Below, piece after piece: positions 51,283 to 59,521 of a DNA stretch of 64,000 bases. Made by a program: the position numbers and the translations under genes. How positions within the stretch are numbered: position 1 is the stretch's first letter; each line of letters opens with the position of its first letter. A model generated the notes under the pieces. The model ran no database searches and was not told the origin of the DNA. It saw only the letters and a list, made by a program, of their open reading frames with translations. The stretch comes from an uncultured Myxococcales bacterium (GTDB lineage Bacteria; Myxococcota_A; Polyangia; Polyangiales; Polyangiaceae), in NCBI GenBank assembly GCA_937949945.1, contig CALFEQ010000191.1, positions 1-64,000 of the forward strand. Direction: 5' to 3'.

Positions 51283-53084
51283 GCCGGCACCGCCTCCTCT
51301 TCGAGCACCGCCGCGTCCAGGTCCTCGAGCGCGCTCTTCGCGGACTGCTCCGCGGCGAACGCCGCGTAGATGCCGCCGAGCTTGACGAGCTCGTCGTGCG
51401 TCCCCGTCTCGACGACGCGGCCTTCGTCGAGCACGACGATCGTGTCGCAGCGGGCGGCGGCGGCGACGCGGTGGGTGACGAGGACGACCGTGCGCTGGGC
51501 GGCCTGACGCTCGATCGCGTCGAGGATGGCGGCCTCCGTCTTCGCGTCGACGGCGGAGAGCGGATCGTCGAGGACGAGCACCTTCGGCTCGCGGACGAGC
51601 GCGCGCGCCAGCGCGATGCGCTGCTTCTGGCCACCGGAGAGCTGCACCCCGCGCTCGCCCACCACCGTGTCGAGCTGCTCCGGCAGCGAGAGCGCCTCCT
51701 CGAGGACCTGCGCCTCTCGCGCGGCGTCCCGGATCTTGCGGAGCGCCTCCGGCGACTCGCAGTCGTCGAGGGAGAACCCGACGTTGCGCGCCACGGTGGT
51801 CGAGAAGAGGAACGCGTCCTGCTGCGCGTAGCCCACGTTCTCGCGGACGACGGAGAGCGGCAAATCGCAGACGTCGTAGTCGTCGACGAACACCGTCCCC
51901 GGCGGCGTCGGGAGCAGACGCGCGAGGAGCATCGCGAGCGTGCTCTTGCCGGAGCCGGTCCGTCCCACGATCGCGATGGACTTCCCCGCGGGCACCTCGA
52001 ACGCGACGTCGTCGAGGACCTTGCGCTCCCCGTGAGAGAACGAGAGGCCGCGCACGGAGATCGCGCCGCGGATCTCGCGCGGAGGCGGGAGCGATCCGTC
52101 CGTGATCTCGGGGATGGCTCGGAAGATCTCCTCGAGCCGCGCGTAGCCCGCACGACCACGCTGGATGATGCCGATGACGAACCCGAGGGCGATCATCGGC
52201 CACATCATCCGGCCGTAAGCGAGCCAGAACGCGAAGAAGTCGCCGCGGGTGATCCCGCCGTCCTCGGGGCCGCGCTGGAGGAGCGACGCGCCGTACCAGA
52301 AGAACGCGATGACCCCGAGCGATCCCGCCACGCCGGCGAGCGGGAACATGACGCCTCGCAGACGCGCGAGCGCCAGGCTCGCCTCGAGGTACTCCTTGTT
52401 CGCGACGTCGAAGCGCTCCCGCTCGCGCTTCTCGAGGGCGAAGCTCCGAACGACGCGCACGCCGGTGAGGTTCGTCTGGAGGACGTCGGACAGACGGCCG
52501 AGCGCCTCCTGGTTCGCGCGCGTGCGCGTGAACATCTGCTTCGAGAACGAGCGCGTCGTGACGAACAGGAACGGGAGCATCACGAACGACACGAGCGTCA
52601 GCCGGACGCTGACTTGCACCATGACCTGCAGCGCGCTCGCGAACGCGAAGACGACGTTGACGCTGTTGAGGACGCCGAAGCCGAGGAGGAGGCGCACCTG
52701 CTGCAGGTCACCCGTCGAGCGGCTCATGATCTCGCCGGACGACATCGTCCGGTAGAACGCCGACCCGAGACGGTGCAGGCGATGCAAGAGCATCGCGCGC
52801 AGCTCGTACTCGGCGTCGCGACCGGCGTTGAAGATGAACCAGCGGCTGCCGACGCGCGCCAGGAAGGCCACGATCGCCAGCACGAAGATGAGGACCGCCG
52901 GACGCGTCACCCGGTCGGGAGCGCCGCCGAACACGTCGTCGATCGCCGCCTTCGCCAACCAGTCGATGCGGTTCAGCGAGAGCTGGAAGACGGCGAGCAG
53001 GACGCCGCCGGCGACGTAGGCGAACAGGTGCCTTCGGAACTGGCCACCGAGCGTCGTCGGCAATGCGCCGGGGTCTAAGGACAT
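51279..53084 (-). CDS. ABC exporter half-transporter with degenerate nucleotide site
   Basis: 601 residues: six membrane helices (about 25-310) and an ATPase domain. Walker A is GRTGSGKST (Lys380) and the signature is canonical LSGGQ. Walker B reads LDDPLSAVD, so the catalytic Glu is replaced by Asp507. In known heterodimeric exporters one site has exactly this change and hardly hydrolyses ATP. Here the degenerate site would be built from this protein's Walker A/B and the partner's FSAGE signature. The consensus site would use the partner's Walker A/B and this LSGGQ. It is the first gene of the pair. Confidence 0.93.
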   Translation of the reverse strand: MSLDPGALPTTLGGQFRRHLFAYVAGGVLLAVFQLSLNRIDWLAKAAIDDVFGGAPDRVTRPAVLIFVLAIVAFLARVGSRWFIFNAGRDAEYELRAMLLHRLHRLGSAFYRTMSSGEIMSRSTGDLQQVRLLLGFGVLNSVNVVFAFASALQVMVQVSVRLTLVSFVMLPFLFVTTRSFSKQMFTRTRANQEALGRLSDVLQTNLTGVRVVRSFALEKRERERFDVANKEYLEASLALARLRGVMFPLAGVAGSLGVIAFFWYGASLLQRGPEDGGITRGDFFAFWLAYGRMMWPMIALGFVIGIIQRGRAGYARLEEIFRAIPEITDGSLPPPREIRGAISVRGLSFSHGERKVLDDVAFEVPAGKSIAIVGRTGSGKSTLAMLLARLLPTPPGTVFVDDYDVCDLPLSVVRENVGYAQQDAFLFSTTVARNVGFSLDDCESPEALRKIRDAAREAQVLEEALSLPEQLDTVVGERGVQLSGGQKQRIALARALVREPKVLVLDDPLSAVDAKTEAAILDAIERQAAQRTVVLVTHRVAAAARCDTIVVLDEGRVVETGTHDELVKLGGIYAAFAAEQSAKSALEDLDAAVLEEEAVPA

Positions 53085-53179
53085 GGGCTCCCGAGAAGTG
53101 CGCCCTTCGGTCAGACGCGACGGTTACATAGCAGACGGTCGTCTCCGTGGGATGCCCGATCGCGCACGACCGTTGCCCT

Positions 53180-53947
53180 TCAGGCCCCGACGAGGGGCAG
53201 ACGCGGAAGCTCCTCCGGCGACACGATGCGGCGTACGTCGCGCAGCACGTCGGCGAAGACGCGGTCGACCCGGCGCGTCAGCTCCACGTCCGACGGAGCC
53301 CCGGCGAGGACGCCCGGGGCGTCGAGCATCACCGCTCGCGCGACCATCGCGGGCTGTTCGAGCGCGAGCCCCTCGAAGAGCGCGTGGCCAAAGACCACGT
53401 TGATGCGCCGTTCCCCGTCACAGACCACGAGCACGCCTCCCTCGTCGACGAGGGCGAGCGCATCGAGCTCACGGGTCCGCGCGTTCGGCAGTCGCGTCGC
53501 GCCCTCCGGGATCCACCGCTCGATGGCGGCGTGCTGGCGCTCGTGGAACGCCAGCTTCGACCGCGGGAACGTCGCCCAGACGAGCGCGTTCAAGTAGTCG
53601 TGCCACATCCGAGCGCGCGTCGGGACGACGCGCCGTCGCACGATCGTCGCGTCGTAGAGGTCCGCGCGGACGATCGGCCCCGGCGGCCGACGGCGTCGGG
53701 CCGGTGCGGGCTCGAAGCGCACGGGCGCGTCCAGCGCGGGATCGCCGGTGGGATCGAACGCGGCAGCGTACTCGGCGACGTCCGGCCAGTCGGCGCGATC
53801 CGCGAAGCGAGACGCAGCGCGCGCGATCGGCCAGAACTCCGGACGGCGCTCGAAGAAGCGACCGTCGAACGCGGTACGCTCCTGCCGGACGAGGCGGAGC
53901 CGGTCGGGGCGCTTCGGCGTCGCCGTGAGCGTCTCTCCCGCCGCCAC
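53180..53947 (-). CDS. DUF3025-family protein
   Basis: 255 residues, soluble, no signal peptide. The segment 'MWHDYLNALVWATFPRSKLAFHERQ' and the following 'GVLVVCDGERRINVVFGHALFEGL' block match the DUF3025 family, which is widespread in proteobacteria and of unknown function. The N-terminal 90 residues are Arg- and Pro-rich. The gene is 1 bp from the next gene upstream (KOW protein, stop at 53949), so they are probably in one transcript. Confidence 0.8.
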   Translation of the reverse strand: MAAGETLTATPKRPDRLRLVRQERTAFDGRFFERRPEFWPIARAASRFADRADWPDVAEYAAAFDPTGDPALDAPVRFEPAPARRRRPPGPIVRADLYDATIVRRRVVPTRARMWHDYLNALVWATFPRSKLAFHERQHAAIERWIPEGATRLPNARTRELDALALVDEGGVLVVCDGERRINVVFGHALFEGLALEQPAMVARAVMLDAPGVLAGAPSDVELTRRVDRVFADVLRDVRRIVSPEELPRLPLVGA

Positions 53948-53948
53948 G

Positions 53949-55286
53949 CTAACGGCCTCGTAGCCCGCGGGGCCGCCGGTGCGACGAAGCGAGCTTCGGC
54001 CGCGAACCGTCGCCGCTCGCCGCGATGTCCTTCATGTCGAGCGTCGTGACGAGCAGGCCGAGCCGCACGCGCGCGCGGTTCTTGACGTCGATCTCTTGGA
54101 CGACGCCGAGGCGGTTCGCGAACGGTCCGGAGAGCACGCGCACGCGTGTGCCTTTCTCGACGGTGACGTTCGGATCGATGTCGATCGCGGTCGGCGCGCC
54201 GCGGGCACGCAGCGACGTCGGCAGGATGGGGCGGCGCGGCGGGACGACGCGAATCACCGGCTCCGGTTTGACGGACGTGTCGACCTCCTGCGCCTCCTCC
54301 GGCTGCTTGTGGGACGGCGGGCCGCCGCCGAGCTCGCGATCCGCGATGGAGAGGATCCTTCGAGCGTCTTCGCGCTCGCGACGCGAGCCCTCCTTCCGGA
54401 TCGGGCCCTTGCGTACGCCCTTGCGCCTTCGTCGTCGCTCCTCGCGGACGCGCTCGCGCCGCTCTTCGGCGCGCGCACGGACGGCGCGCCAGGCGCCGCG
54501 ACGGGTCGCAGCGATGAGATCGTTGTCCGGCGCCCACGCGACGAGCTTGTACACGTGCGCGAGCGCGACGATCGCGTCGGCGAGCAGCTCGTCGAGCTCG
54601 TCGGCGTGCGCGAGCGCCACCTCGCGCTTCACGGACCAGCCGATCCAGAGCGGACGCCGGTTGCGCTGGCTGTCGTCGAGCAGAGCGCGGATGTCGTCGG
54701 CCGTCGCGGCTTGAGCGCGGGGGAAGCTCGGCACGCCGATCACGCCGATCGCGAACTCCTCGGGCATCGACTCGAGCATGCTCGTGAGCTCGAGGAGCGC
54801 GGCGGGATCCGTGATGCGGGCGCGGAGGTTTTTCACGTCCGCCTCGGCCTCGGGGCAGATCTCGAGGCTCACGGCCACGTGCACGCTGTCGATGGTGAGC
54901 GCCAAGTAGGCGTGCGAACGCAGCGGGTCGAGCTCCGGCTCGGTGCGCGGGACCAAGCTCCGCGCGAACGCATCGCGGACGAAGACGACTCGCTGCGCGA
55001 TGGCGCGCGGCGCCCCCGACGAGAGGTGCTGCTCCACCTCGTCGGGTACGACCACCTCGACGGCGATCCCCAGCTCCGCGAGCCGCGGCGTGAGCGTCCG
55101 CGCCCAGGCCTCGATTCGCTCGCGCAGCGCGCGCCGCTGTGCCGCGCCCGGGCCGAGCCCGAAGGCGCGTGGCGCTGGAGGCAGGACACCCGGTCCGCCC
55201 GCGCGAGACGCAGCGGTGGTCGGCTCGAGGAAGGCGTCGAAGTCGGCGCTCAGCAGCCGCAGCGCGCCAGGCGGCGGGACGGACAC
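53949..55286 (-). CDS. KOW-domain protein with helical N-terminal region
   Basis: 445 residues, unknown function. The C-terminus has a KOW/NusG-like barrel: 'EKGTRVRVLSGPFANRLGVVQEIDVKNRARVRLGLLVTTLDMKDI' (about 370-420). Such barrels bind RNA, ribosomal protein S10 or RNA polymerase-bound factors. The first 240 residues form a mixed alpha/beta domain that I do not recognise. A highly basic Arg/Glu/Lys-rich linker (about 245-310) looks able to bind nucleic acid or form a long helix. It is followed closely by the DUF3025 gene. It is not NusG itself: the NGN domain is absent. Confidence 0.7.
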   Translation of the reverse strand: MSVPPPGALRLLSADFDAFLEPTTAASRAGGPGVLPPAPRAFGLGPGAAQRRALRERIEAWARTLTPRLAELGIAVEVVVPDEVEQHLSSGAPRAIAQRVVFVRDAFARSLVPRTEPELDPLRSHAYLALTIDSVHVAVSLEICPEAEADVKNLRARITDPAALLELTSMLESMPEEFAIGVIGVPSFPRAQAATADDIRALLDDSQRNRRPLWIGWSVKREVALAHADELDELLADAIVALAHVYKLVAWAPDNDLIAATRRGAWRAVRARAEERRERVREERRRRRKGVRKGPIRKEGSRREREDARRILSIADRELGGGPPSHKQPEEAQEVDTSVKPEPVIRVVPPRRPILPTSLRARGAPTAIDIDPNVTVEKGTRVRVLSGPFANRLGVVQEIDVKNRARVRLGLLVTTLDMKDIAASGDGSRPKLASSHRRPRGLRGR

Positions 55287-55681
55287 GATGAGGCAGCATA
55301 CGGAGCCGACCTACGGTGTCAACGCGAGGAGCCGAGCTAGCTCAGTCACAAATCACTGAAACTACTTACGTTTTTGCTGTTCTTGACGCCATGCGTCATA
55401 GACCCCATCCATACGGCATGCGACTTCCGACCGGAATCTTGCAGGGAGCCGCATCCGAGGCCGGTGCCGTGGCATCCGACTTGGATGAGCGTGATGGCGA
55501 AGGCTAGCCCGAAGACCATGACGTCGCGCCTCGCTGCTCGTCGAGACGCACGTGGTGGCCGTCGCGCTCGCCCGGAATGCACTTCGGTCATGAACTGTTG
55601 CTCGCGGTGACCATGGCGGTCGCGCTGCTGGCGACACTTGTCTTCCACACCCGTTGACCCCCAGCGCACCGAAGGTCGACC
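55287..55681. other. Divergent spacer upstream of the sigma factor gene
   Basis: 395 bp between the KOW gene (minus strand) and the RpoH-like gene (plus strand). An AT-richer patch at about 55345-55390 leads into a sigma-32 promoter match (55382-55408). Short frames here have no recognisable protein. A GAAGG ribosome site precedes the sigma-factor ATG. Confidence 0.6.
55382..55408 (+). promoter_or_regulatory. Sigma-32-type heat-shock promoter match
   Basis: CTTGAC, 15 bp, CCCCAT. This fits the E. coli sigma-32 pattern (CTTGAA, N13-15, CCCCAT) with one mismatch. It is 274 bp upstream of the RpoH-like ATG on the same strand, which suggests autoregulation. Confidence 0.5.
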
Positions 55682-56917
55682 ATGCCCACCCCCCTCACGC
55701 TGACTCGAACGAAAAAGCGTGATAGACCCGCCATCGTGCCGCGTACTCCGAAGACCTCCGCCAAAGGCGGGAGGAAGGGCAAGGCCTCCGCGCCTCTGCC
55801 GCCCGACAGCAGGTGGAGCCGAGATCCGTCGGTCGCGTCTCGCCCGGAGGGCGAGGACGTCGACGTGACCGCGGGCGCAGGTCCGGAGCGCGACGACGAC
55901 TTCGAGGCGGTCGAAGGAGAGGTCGATCTGGGGGTCGACGAGGACATCGTCGCCGAGCCGCTGGTCGACGAGGACGAAGACCCGTTCGCCGAGCCGAAGG
56001 AAGACGAGGAGGCCCCCATCCAGTCGGCCCCGCTCTCGCGCCCGATGTCGGGCACGTCGATCGAGCGGCTCGACCCGATGGCCGCCTACCTGCGTGAGAT
56101 CCAGCGGCACCCGCTGCTCACGCCGGAGGAGACGCACGAGCTCGCAAAGAAGTTCGTCGAGACGCAAGACCCGCGCATCGCTGCGCAGCTCGTCACCGCG
56201 AATCTCCGCCTCGTCGTGAAGATCGCCTACGAGTACCGGCGCGCCTACAAGAACATCATGGACCTCGTGCAGGAGGGCAACATCGGCCTCATGCAGGCGG
56301 TCAAGCGCTACGACCCGTATCGTGGCGTGAAGCTCTCCAGCTACGCGGCCTGGTGGATCCGCGCGTACATCTTGCGCTTCATCCTGAACAACTGGCGCCT
56401 CGTGAAGCTCGGAACCACGCAGGCGCAGCGCAAACTTTTCTTCAACCTGCGAAAGAAGCGCGCCGAGCTCCAGGCGATGGGCATCGACCCGACGAACGCC
56501 GAGATCGCCAGGCAGCTCAACGTGCCGGAGAGCGACGTCGCCGAGATGGATGTGCGCCTCGCGCAGAGCGAAAAATCCCTCGACGCTCCGGTCGGCGACG
56601 CCGACGGGCGTGCGATCGCGAAGGTCGACATGATGCCGGCCACGGGCGCCGGCCCCGAGGCGCTGATGGCCGACGAGGAGCTCCAGGCGCTCCTCAAGGA
56701 CAAGCTCGCCGAGTTCCGCAAGACGCTCGTCGGCAAGGAGAAGGACATCGCCATCTTCGATCTGCGCCTCGTCGCCGACGATCCGCTGACGCTCCAGGAT
56801 CTGGGCGACAAGTTCGGCATCTCGCGCGAGCGCGTCCGGCAGCTCGAGCAGCGCCTCCTCGCCCGGTTGCGCGACTTCTTGAAGCGCGAGATGGGCGACG
56901 CCACCGAGGCGCTCTGA
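55682..56917 (+). CDS. rpoH: RNA polymerase sigma factor RpoH (sigma-32 type)
   Basis: 411-residue alternative sigma factor. The first 125 residues are a low-complexity extension, basic then very acidic, not found in E. coli RpoH. The core begins at 'LDPMAAYLREIQRHPLLTPEETHELAKKF' (region 1.2). It continues with region 2 ('AAQLVTANLRLVVKIAYEYRRAYKNIMDLVQEGNIGLMQAVKRYDPYRGVKLSSYAAWWIRAYI'), the RpoH box 'QRKLFFNLRKKRA', region 3, and region 4 with the helix-turn-helix 'LTLQDLGDKFGISRERVRQLEQRLLARL'. The RpoH box and length of the core point to a heat-shock-type factor. The acidic tail may tune binding or stability. Confidence 0.93.
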   Translation: MPTPLTLTRTKKRDRPAIVPRTPKTSAKGGRKGKASAPLPPDSRWSRDPSVASRPEGEDVDVTAGAGPERDDDFEAVEGEVDLGVDEDIVAEPLVDEDEDPFAEPKEDEEAPIQSAPLSRPMSGTSIERLDPMAAYLREIQRHPLLTPEETHELAKKFVETQDPRIAAQLVTANLRLVVKIAYEYRRAYKNIMDLVQEGNIGLMQAVKRYDPYRGVKLSSYAAWWIRAYILRFILNNWRLVKLGTTQAQRKLFFNLRKKRAELQAMGIDPTNAEIARQLNVPESDVAEMDVRLAQSEKSLDAPVGDADGRAIAKVDMMPATGAGPEALMADEELQALLKDKLAEFRKTLVGKEKDIAIFDLRLVADDPLTLQDLGDKFGISRERVRQLEQRLLARLRDFLKREMGDATEAL

Positions 56918-56926
56918 CACGGCTTC

Positions 56927-57793
56927 ATGTCCGGGGAGGTTCGTGACGCAGGCGTGCTCTACGTCGTCAGCACGCCGATCGGCAATCTCGCCGACGTCAC
57001 CCTCCGCGCGATCGAGATCCTGAAGGCGTGCCCGCGCCTCGCCGCGGAAGACACGCGCCACACGAGGAAGCTCCTCGCCCACCTCGGGATCGGAGGCAAG
57101 CACGTCGACGCGCTCCACGCGCACTCGAGCGAGCGCGACGTCGAACGCGTCGTCGATGCGCTCCGTGCCGGCGAGTCGGTCGCGCTCGTCACCGACGCGG
57201 GCACGCCGATCGTCAGCGATCCCGGCGACGTGCTCGTGAAGCGCGCGATCGCCGAGGGCATCCGCGTCGTGCCCATCCCCGGCCCGAGCGCCGTCCTCGC
57301 CGCGCTCGTCGCGAGCGGCCTCGGCGGCGGCGGCTTCCGCTTCCTCGGGTTCCTCCCGCGCGAAGGCACGTCGCGACACGAGGCGATCGCGAGAGCGTGC
57401 GAGACGCCGGAGGCGGTGATCCTGTTCGAGTCGCCCGAGCGCACGAACGCGACGTTGCGCGAGCTCGCCGACGCGATGCCGAACCGCCCCGCATGCGTGG
57501 CTCGCGAGCTGACGAAGATCCACGAGGAGATCGTGCGCGGCACGCTCTCCGATCTCGCCGGCGCACGCGACGGATGGCGCGGCGAGATCGTGATCGTGCT
57601 CGGTCCGTGGGAGCCCGCGACGCGCGAGGCGACCGTCGACGACGCCGCGCTCGACGAGCGGATCGATCGCGAGCTCGCCGCCGGGACGCACTCGAAGACG
57701 ATCGCCGAGCGTCTCGCCGCATGGAGCGGACGGCCGCGACGGGAGGTCTACGAGCGAGTCGTGGCGAGGAAGCGCGCCTCCGAACGTCGATAG
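56927..57793 (+). CDS. rsmI: 16S rRNA (cytidine-1402 2'-O) methyltransferase
   Basis: 288-residue SAM-dependent enzyme that modifies C1402 in the decoding centre. Seen: the tetrapyrrole-methylase fold motifs 'VVSTPIGNLADVTLRAIEILK', 'AEDTRHTRKLLAHLGI', 'VALVTDAGTPIVSDPGDVLV', 'PIPGPSAVLAALVASGL', 'FLGFLPREG', 'ESPERTNATLRELAD', and 'ARELTKIHEEIVRGTLSDL'. The C-terminal extension carries a helical Arg-rich segment. It begins 9 bp after the sigma-factor stop and is probably co-transcribed with it. The protein is of canonical length. Confidence 0.96.
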   Translation: MSGEVRDAGVLYVVSTPIGNLADVTLRAIEILKACPRLAAEDTRHTRKLLAHLGIGGKHVDALHAHSSERDVERVVDALRAGESVALVTDAGTPIVSDPGDVLVKRAIAEGIRVVPIPGPSAVLAALVASGLGGGGFRFLGFLPREGTSRHEAIARACETPEAVILFESPERTNATLRELADAMPNRPACVARELTKIHEEIVRGTLSDLAGARDGWRGEIVIVLGPWEPATREATVDDAALDERIDRELAAGTHSKTIAERLAAWSGRPRREVYERVVARKRASERR

Positions 57794-57796
57794 CCT

Positions 57797-59269
57797 TCAG
57801 CGCGAGCGAAGGAGCGCGACGATCGCGACGATGGTGCTCGTGATCGCGATGCAGACGGAGACGCCCGCGACCGCGAGGAGCTTTCGCGCACCGAACTCGC
57901 CGAGCCGCTCGACGAGCACGAATCGCGGGCGCTTCACCGTCGCGACCTCGTGGACCGACGGCGGAGGCGCAGGGTCCGTCGATGCGCCATCGGCACCGGC
58001 CGGTCGCTGCTGGAGTTGGAAGCGCGGCAGCAGCTGCGTGCGGTTCGGCGCGGGCGCGGGCTCGGCCTTCTCGGACGAAACCTCGTCGGGTCGGTGGAAC
58101 CCGGGAGGAGGCGGCGCCGTCGGAAGCGCGCTCGGTCGACCGCTCCGGAGCTTGAAGCTCGCGAGCTTCATCGTCTTCTGCGGCCACGACGTCCCGACCT
58201 TCTTCGCCTCGCGAGGAGCCTCGGGCAGCTCCGAGGCGGGCGGCATCTCGACCATTCCGGGCAGGGTTCGATCGTCGTCTGCGTCGGCCGGATGCCGGGA
58301 GCCGTTCGTCTGGACCACGCCCGGCGGCGCCGGCATGGTCTCCTGCGCGTGTACGGCCTCGTTCGGCAAGCGGTACTTCCGAACACGGCCCGTCGCTACC
58401 TCGTGACGCTTCACCGCCCCGAGCATCGAATCCTCGGTGCGCGCGTGTGGAACCGCGGCGAAGGCCTCCGCGAGCTCCGCCACCGTTCCGAAGCGTGCGA
58501 GCGGATCGACCTCGAGCGCGCGCGAGAGAACGCGGACCAGCTCGGGCGGGATCGACAGGCCGCAGGCGGCGGCATGCTCGTCGATCGAGATGCGCTCTAC
58601 GCCGTGCTCGTCGCAGGGGAGCGGCATACCGGAGAGCGCGTAGACGGCGACGAGCGCGGCGCTGTACACGTCCACGCGAGCGGGATCCGCGACCGCCGAC
58701 ACGCCCTGCTCGGGCGCGAGCCACGTCCGGTCGAGCAAAGGCACGCCCGAGCGCTCCGCGGCCATCTTGTAGTGCGCTCGGCGCAGGACGTCGAAGCCGA
58801 AGTCCGAGAGGAGCACCTCCTGGCTCGATGGTGGCCCCACGAAGACGTTGTTCGGGCGGAGGCCGAGGTGCGGAATGCCGCCGCTCAGCGTCTTGCCGAT
58901 GCGCGTGAGGAGCACGGCGACCTCGTCGATGGAGAGAGGAGACGTGGCGACGAGATCGAAAAGGGACGGGAGCGTACAGAGCGACGTGACGACGAACGGC
59001 TGCCCGCTCGCCTCGTCCTCGCCTCCGTCTCGAGGGCAGATCGCGTCGGACGGCAGAAGCGATCGCGCCACGTGGAGGAGGGCCCCTTCGAGCTCGTCGA
59101 GGAGCGTCGGCGAAGCCGTCTCCGGCACGGAGAGGAGCTTGATCGCGACGGGCCCTTCCCTCTCGTTGTAACCGGCATACGTCGTCGCCCACGGCGTACG
59201 TCCGAGAAGCCCCTGGACGACATAGTCGCCCACGGTTCGGTGGGTCGGAAGCGCTTGGAGGCCGGTCAT
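57797..59269 (-). CDS. Ser/Thr pseudokinase with C-terminal membrane helix
   Basis: 490 residues. The N-terminal 270 residues follow the protein-kinase fold (VAIK Lys44, DFG 156-158, APEQ), but the glycine loop is lost (LLGRTPWATT). The catalytic loop reads HLGLRPNN instead of HRDLKPEN (134-141), so the catalytic Asp is Gly136 and the neighbouring Lys is Arg. The rest is a Pro/Ala/Asp-rich linker and one membrane helix near 463-486, so the kinase domain is cytoplasmic. It may be a regulatory or scaffold protein for one of the active kinases. The ATG at 59269 is preferred over a TTG six codons earlier. It is convergent with rsmI (3 bp between stops). Confidence 0.85.
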   Translation of the reverse strand: MTGLQALPTHRTVGDYVVQGLLGRTPWATTYAGYNEREGPVAIKLLSVPETASPTLLDELEGALLHVARSLLPSDAICPRDGGEDEASGQPFVVTSLCTLPSLFDLVATSPLSIDEVAVLLTRIGKTLSGGIPHLGLRPNNVFVGPPSSQEVLLSDFGFDVLRRAHYKMAAERSGVPLLDRTWLAPEQGVSAVADPARVDVYSAALVAVYALSGMPLPCDEHGVERISIDEHAAACGLSIPPELVRVLSRALEVDPLARFGTVAELAEAFAAVPHARTEDSMLGAVKRHEVATGRVRKYRLPNEAVHAQETMPAPPGVVQTNGSRHPADADDDRTLPGMVEMPPASELPEAPREAKKVGTSWPQKTMKLASFKLRSGRPSALPTAPPPPGFHRPDEVSSEKAEPAPAPNRTQLLPRFQLQQRPAGADGASTDPAPPPSVHEVATVKRPRFVLVERLGEFGARKLLAVAGVSVCIAITSTIVAIVALLRSR

Positions 59270-59521
59270 GTCCCCCGAAGACTGCAAAGGCTCAGCGACG
59301 GCTCCGGCTGTACGAATTCCACGATGATCGCCTTTTACACCGAGAGACGTTCTATACTACTCGATACAGAACTTTTCATCGGGAAAAATTGGAAAACCGT
59401 CTCTACCGGATCGTCGCTCCGCCGGTCACCCAGCCGAAGGGCGATGCGTGTGAATACGGAGCCCGGAGCCTCGTCCGACTTCATTCGGACGAAGAACGGC
59501 CTCCGAGCGCGGCGGATTCCG
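59270..59521. other. Intergenic region with an AT-rich patch
   Basis: 252 bp between the pseudokinase start and the glutaredoxin-like lipoprotein gene end. An unusually AT-rich patch at about 59330-59400 contains TATACT and, on the other strand, two overlapping TATAGT/TATAGA hexamers, which suits a promoter of the pseudokinase gene. A pair of CGGAGCC heptamers lies at 59457-59470. No gene was recognised. Confidence 0.5.
59457..59470 (+). repeat. Degenerate heptamer pair
   Basis: Two CGGAGCC copies, one change from the dispersed TGGAGCC. No partner arm is found nearby. This is the only such run in the last 23 kb of the window. Confidence 0.45.

Noticed and set aside
49348..52203. Fused long frame over both ABC exporter genes
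   Set aside because: The 5' part is a shadow of the other half-transporter gene. The true start at 51282 overlaps its stop by 4 bp.
59330..59400. Clear sigma-70 promoter in the AT-rich patch
   Set aside because: TATA-like hexamers are present on both strands but no -35 sits at a proper distance, so it is noted only as AT-rich.
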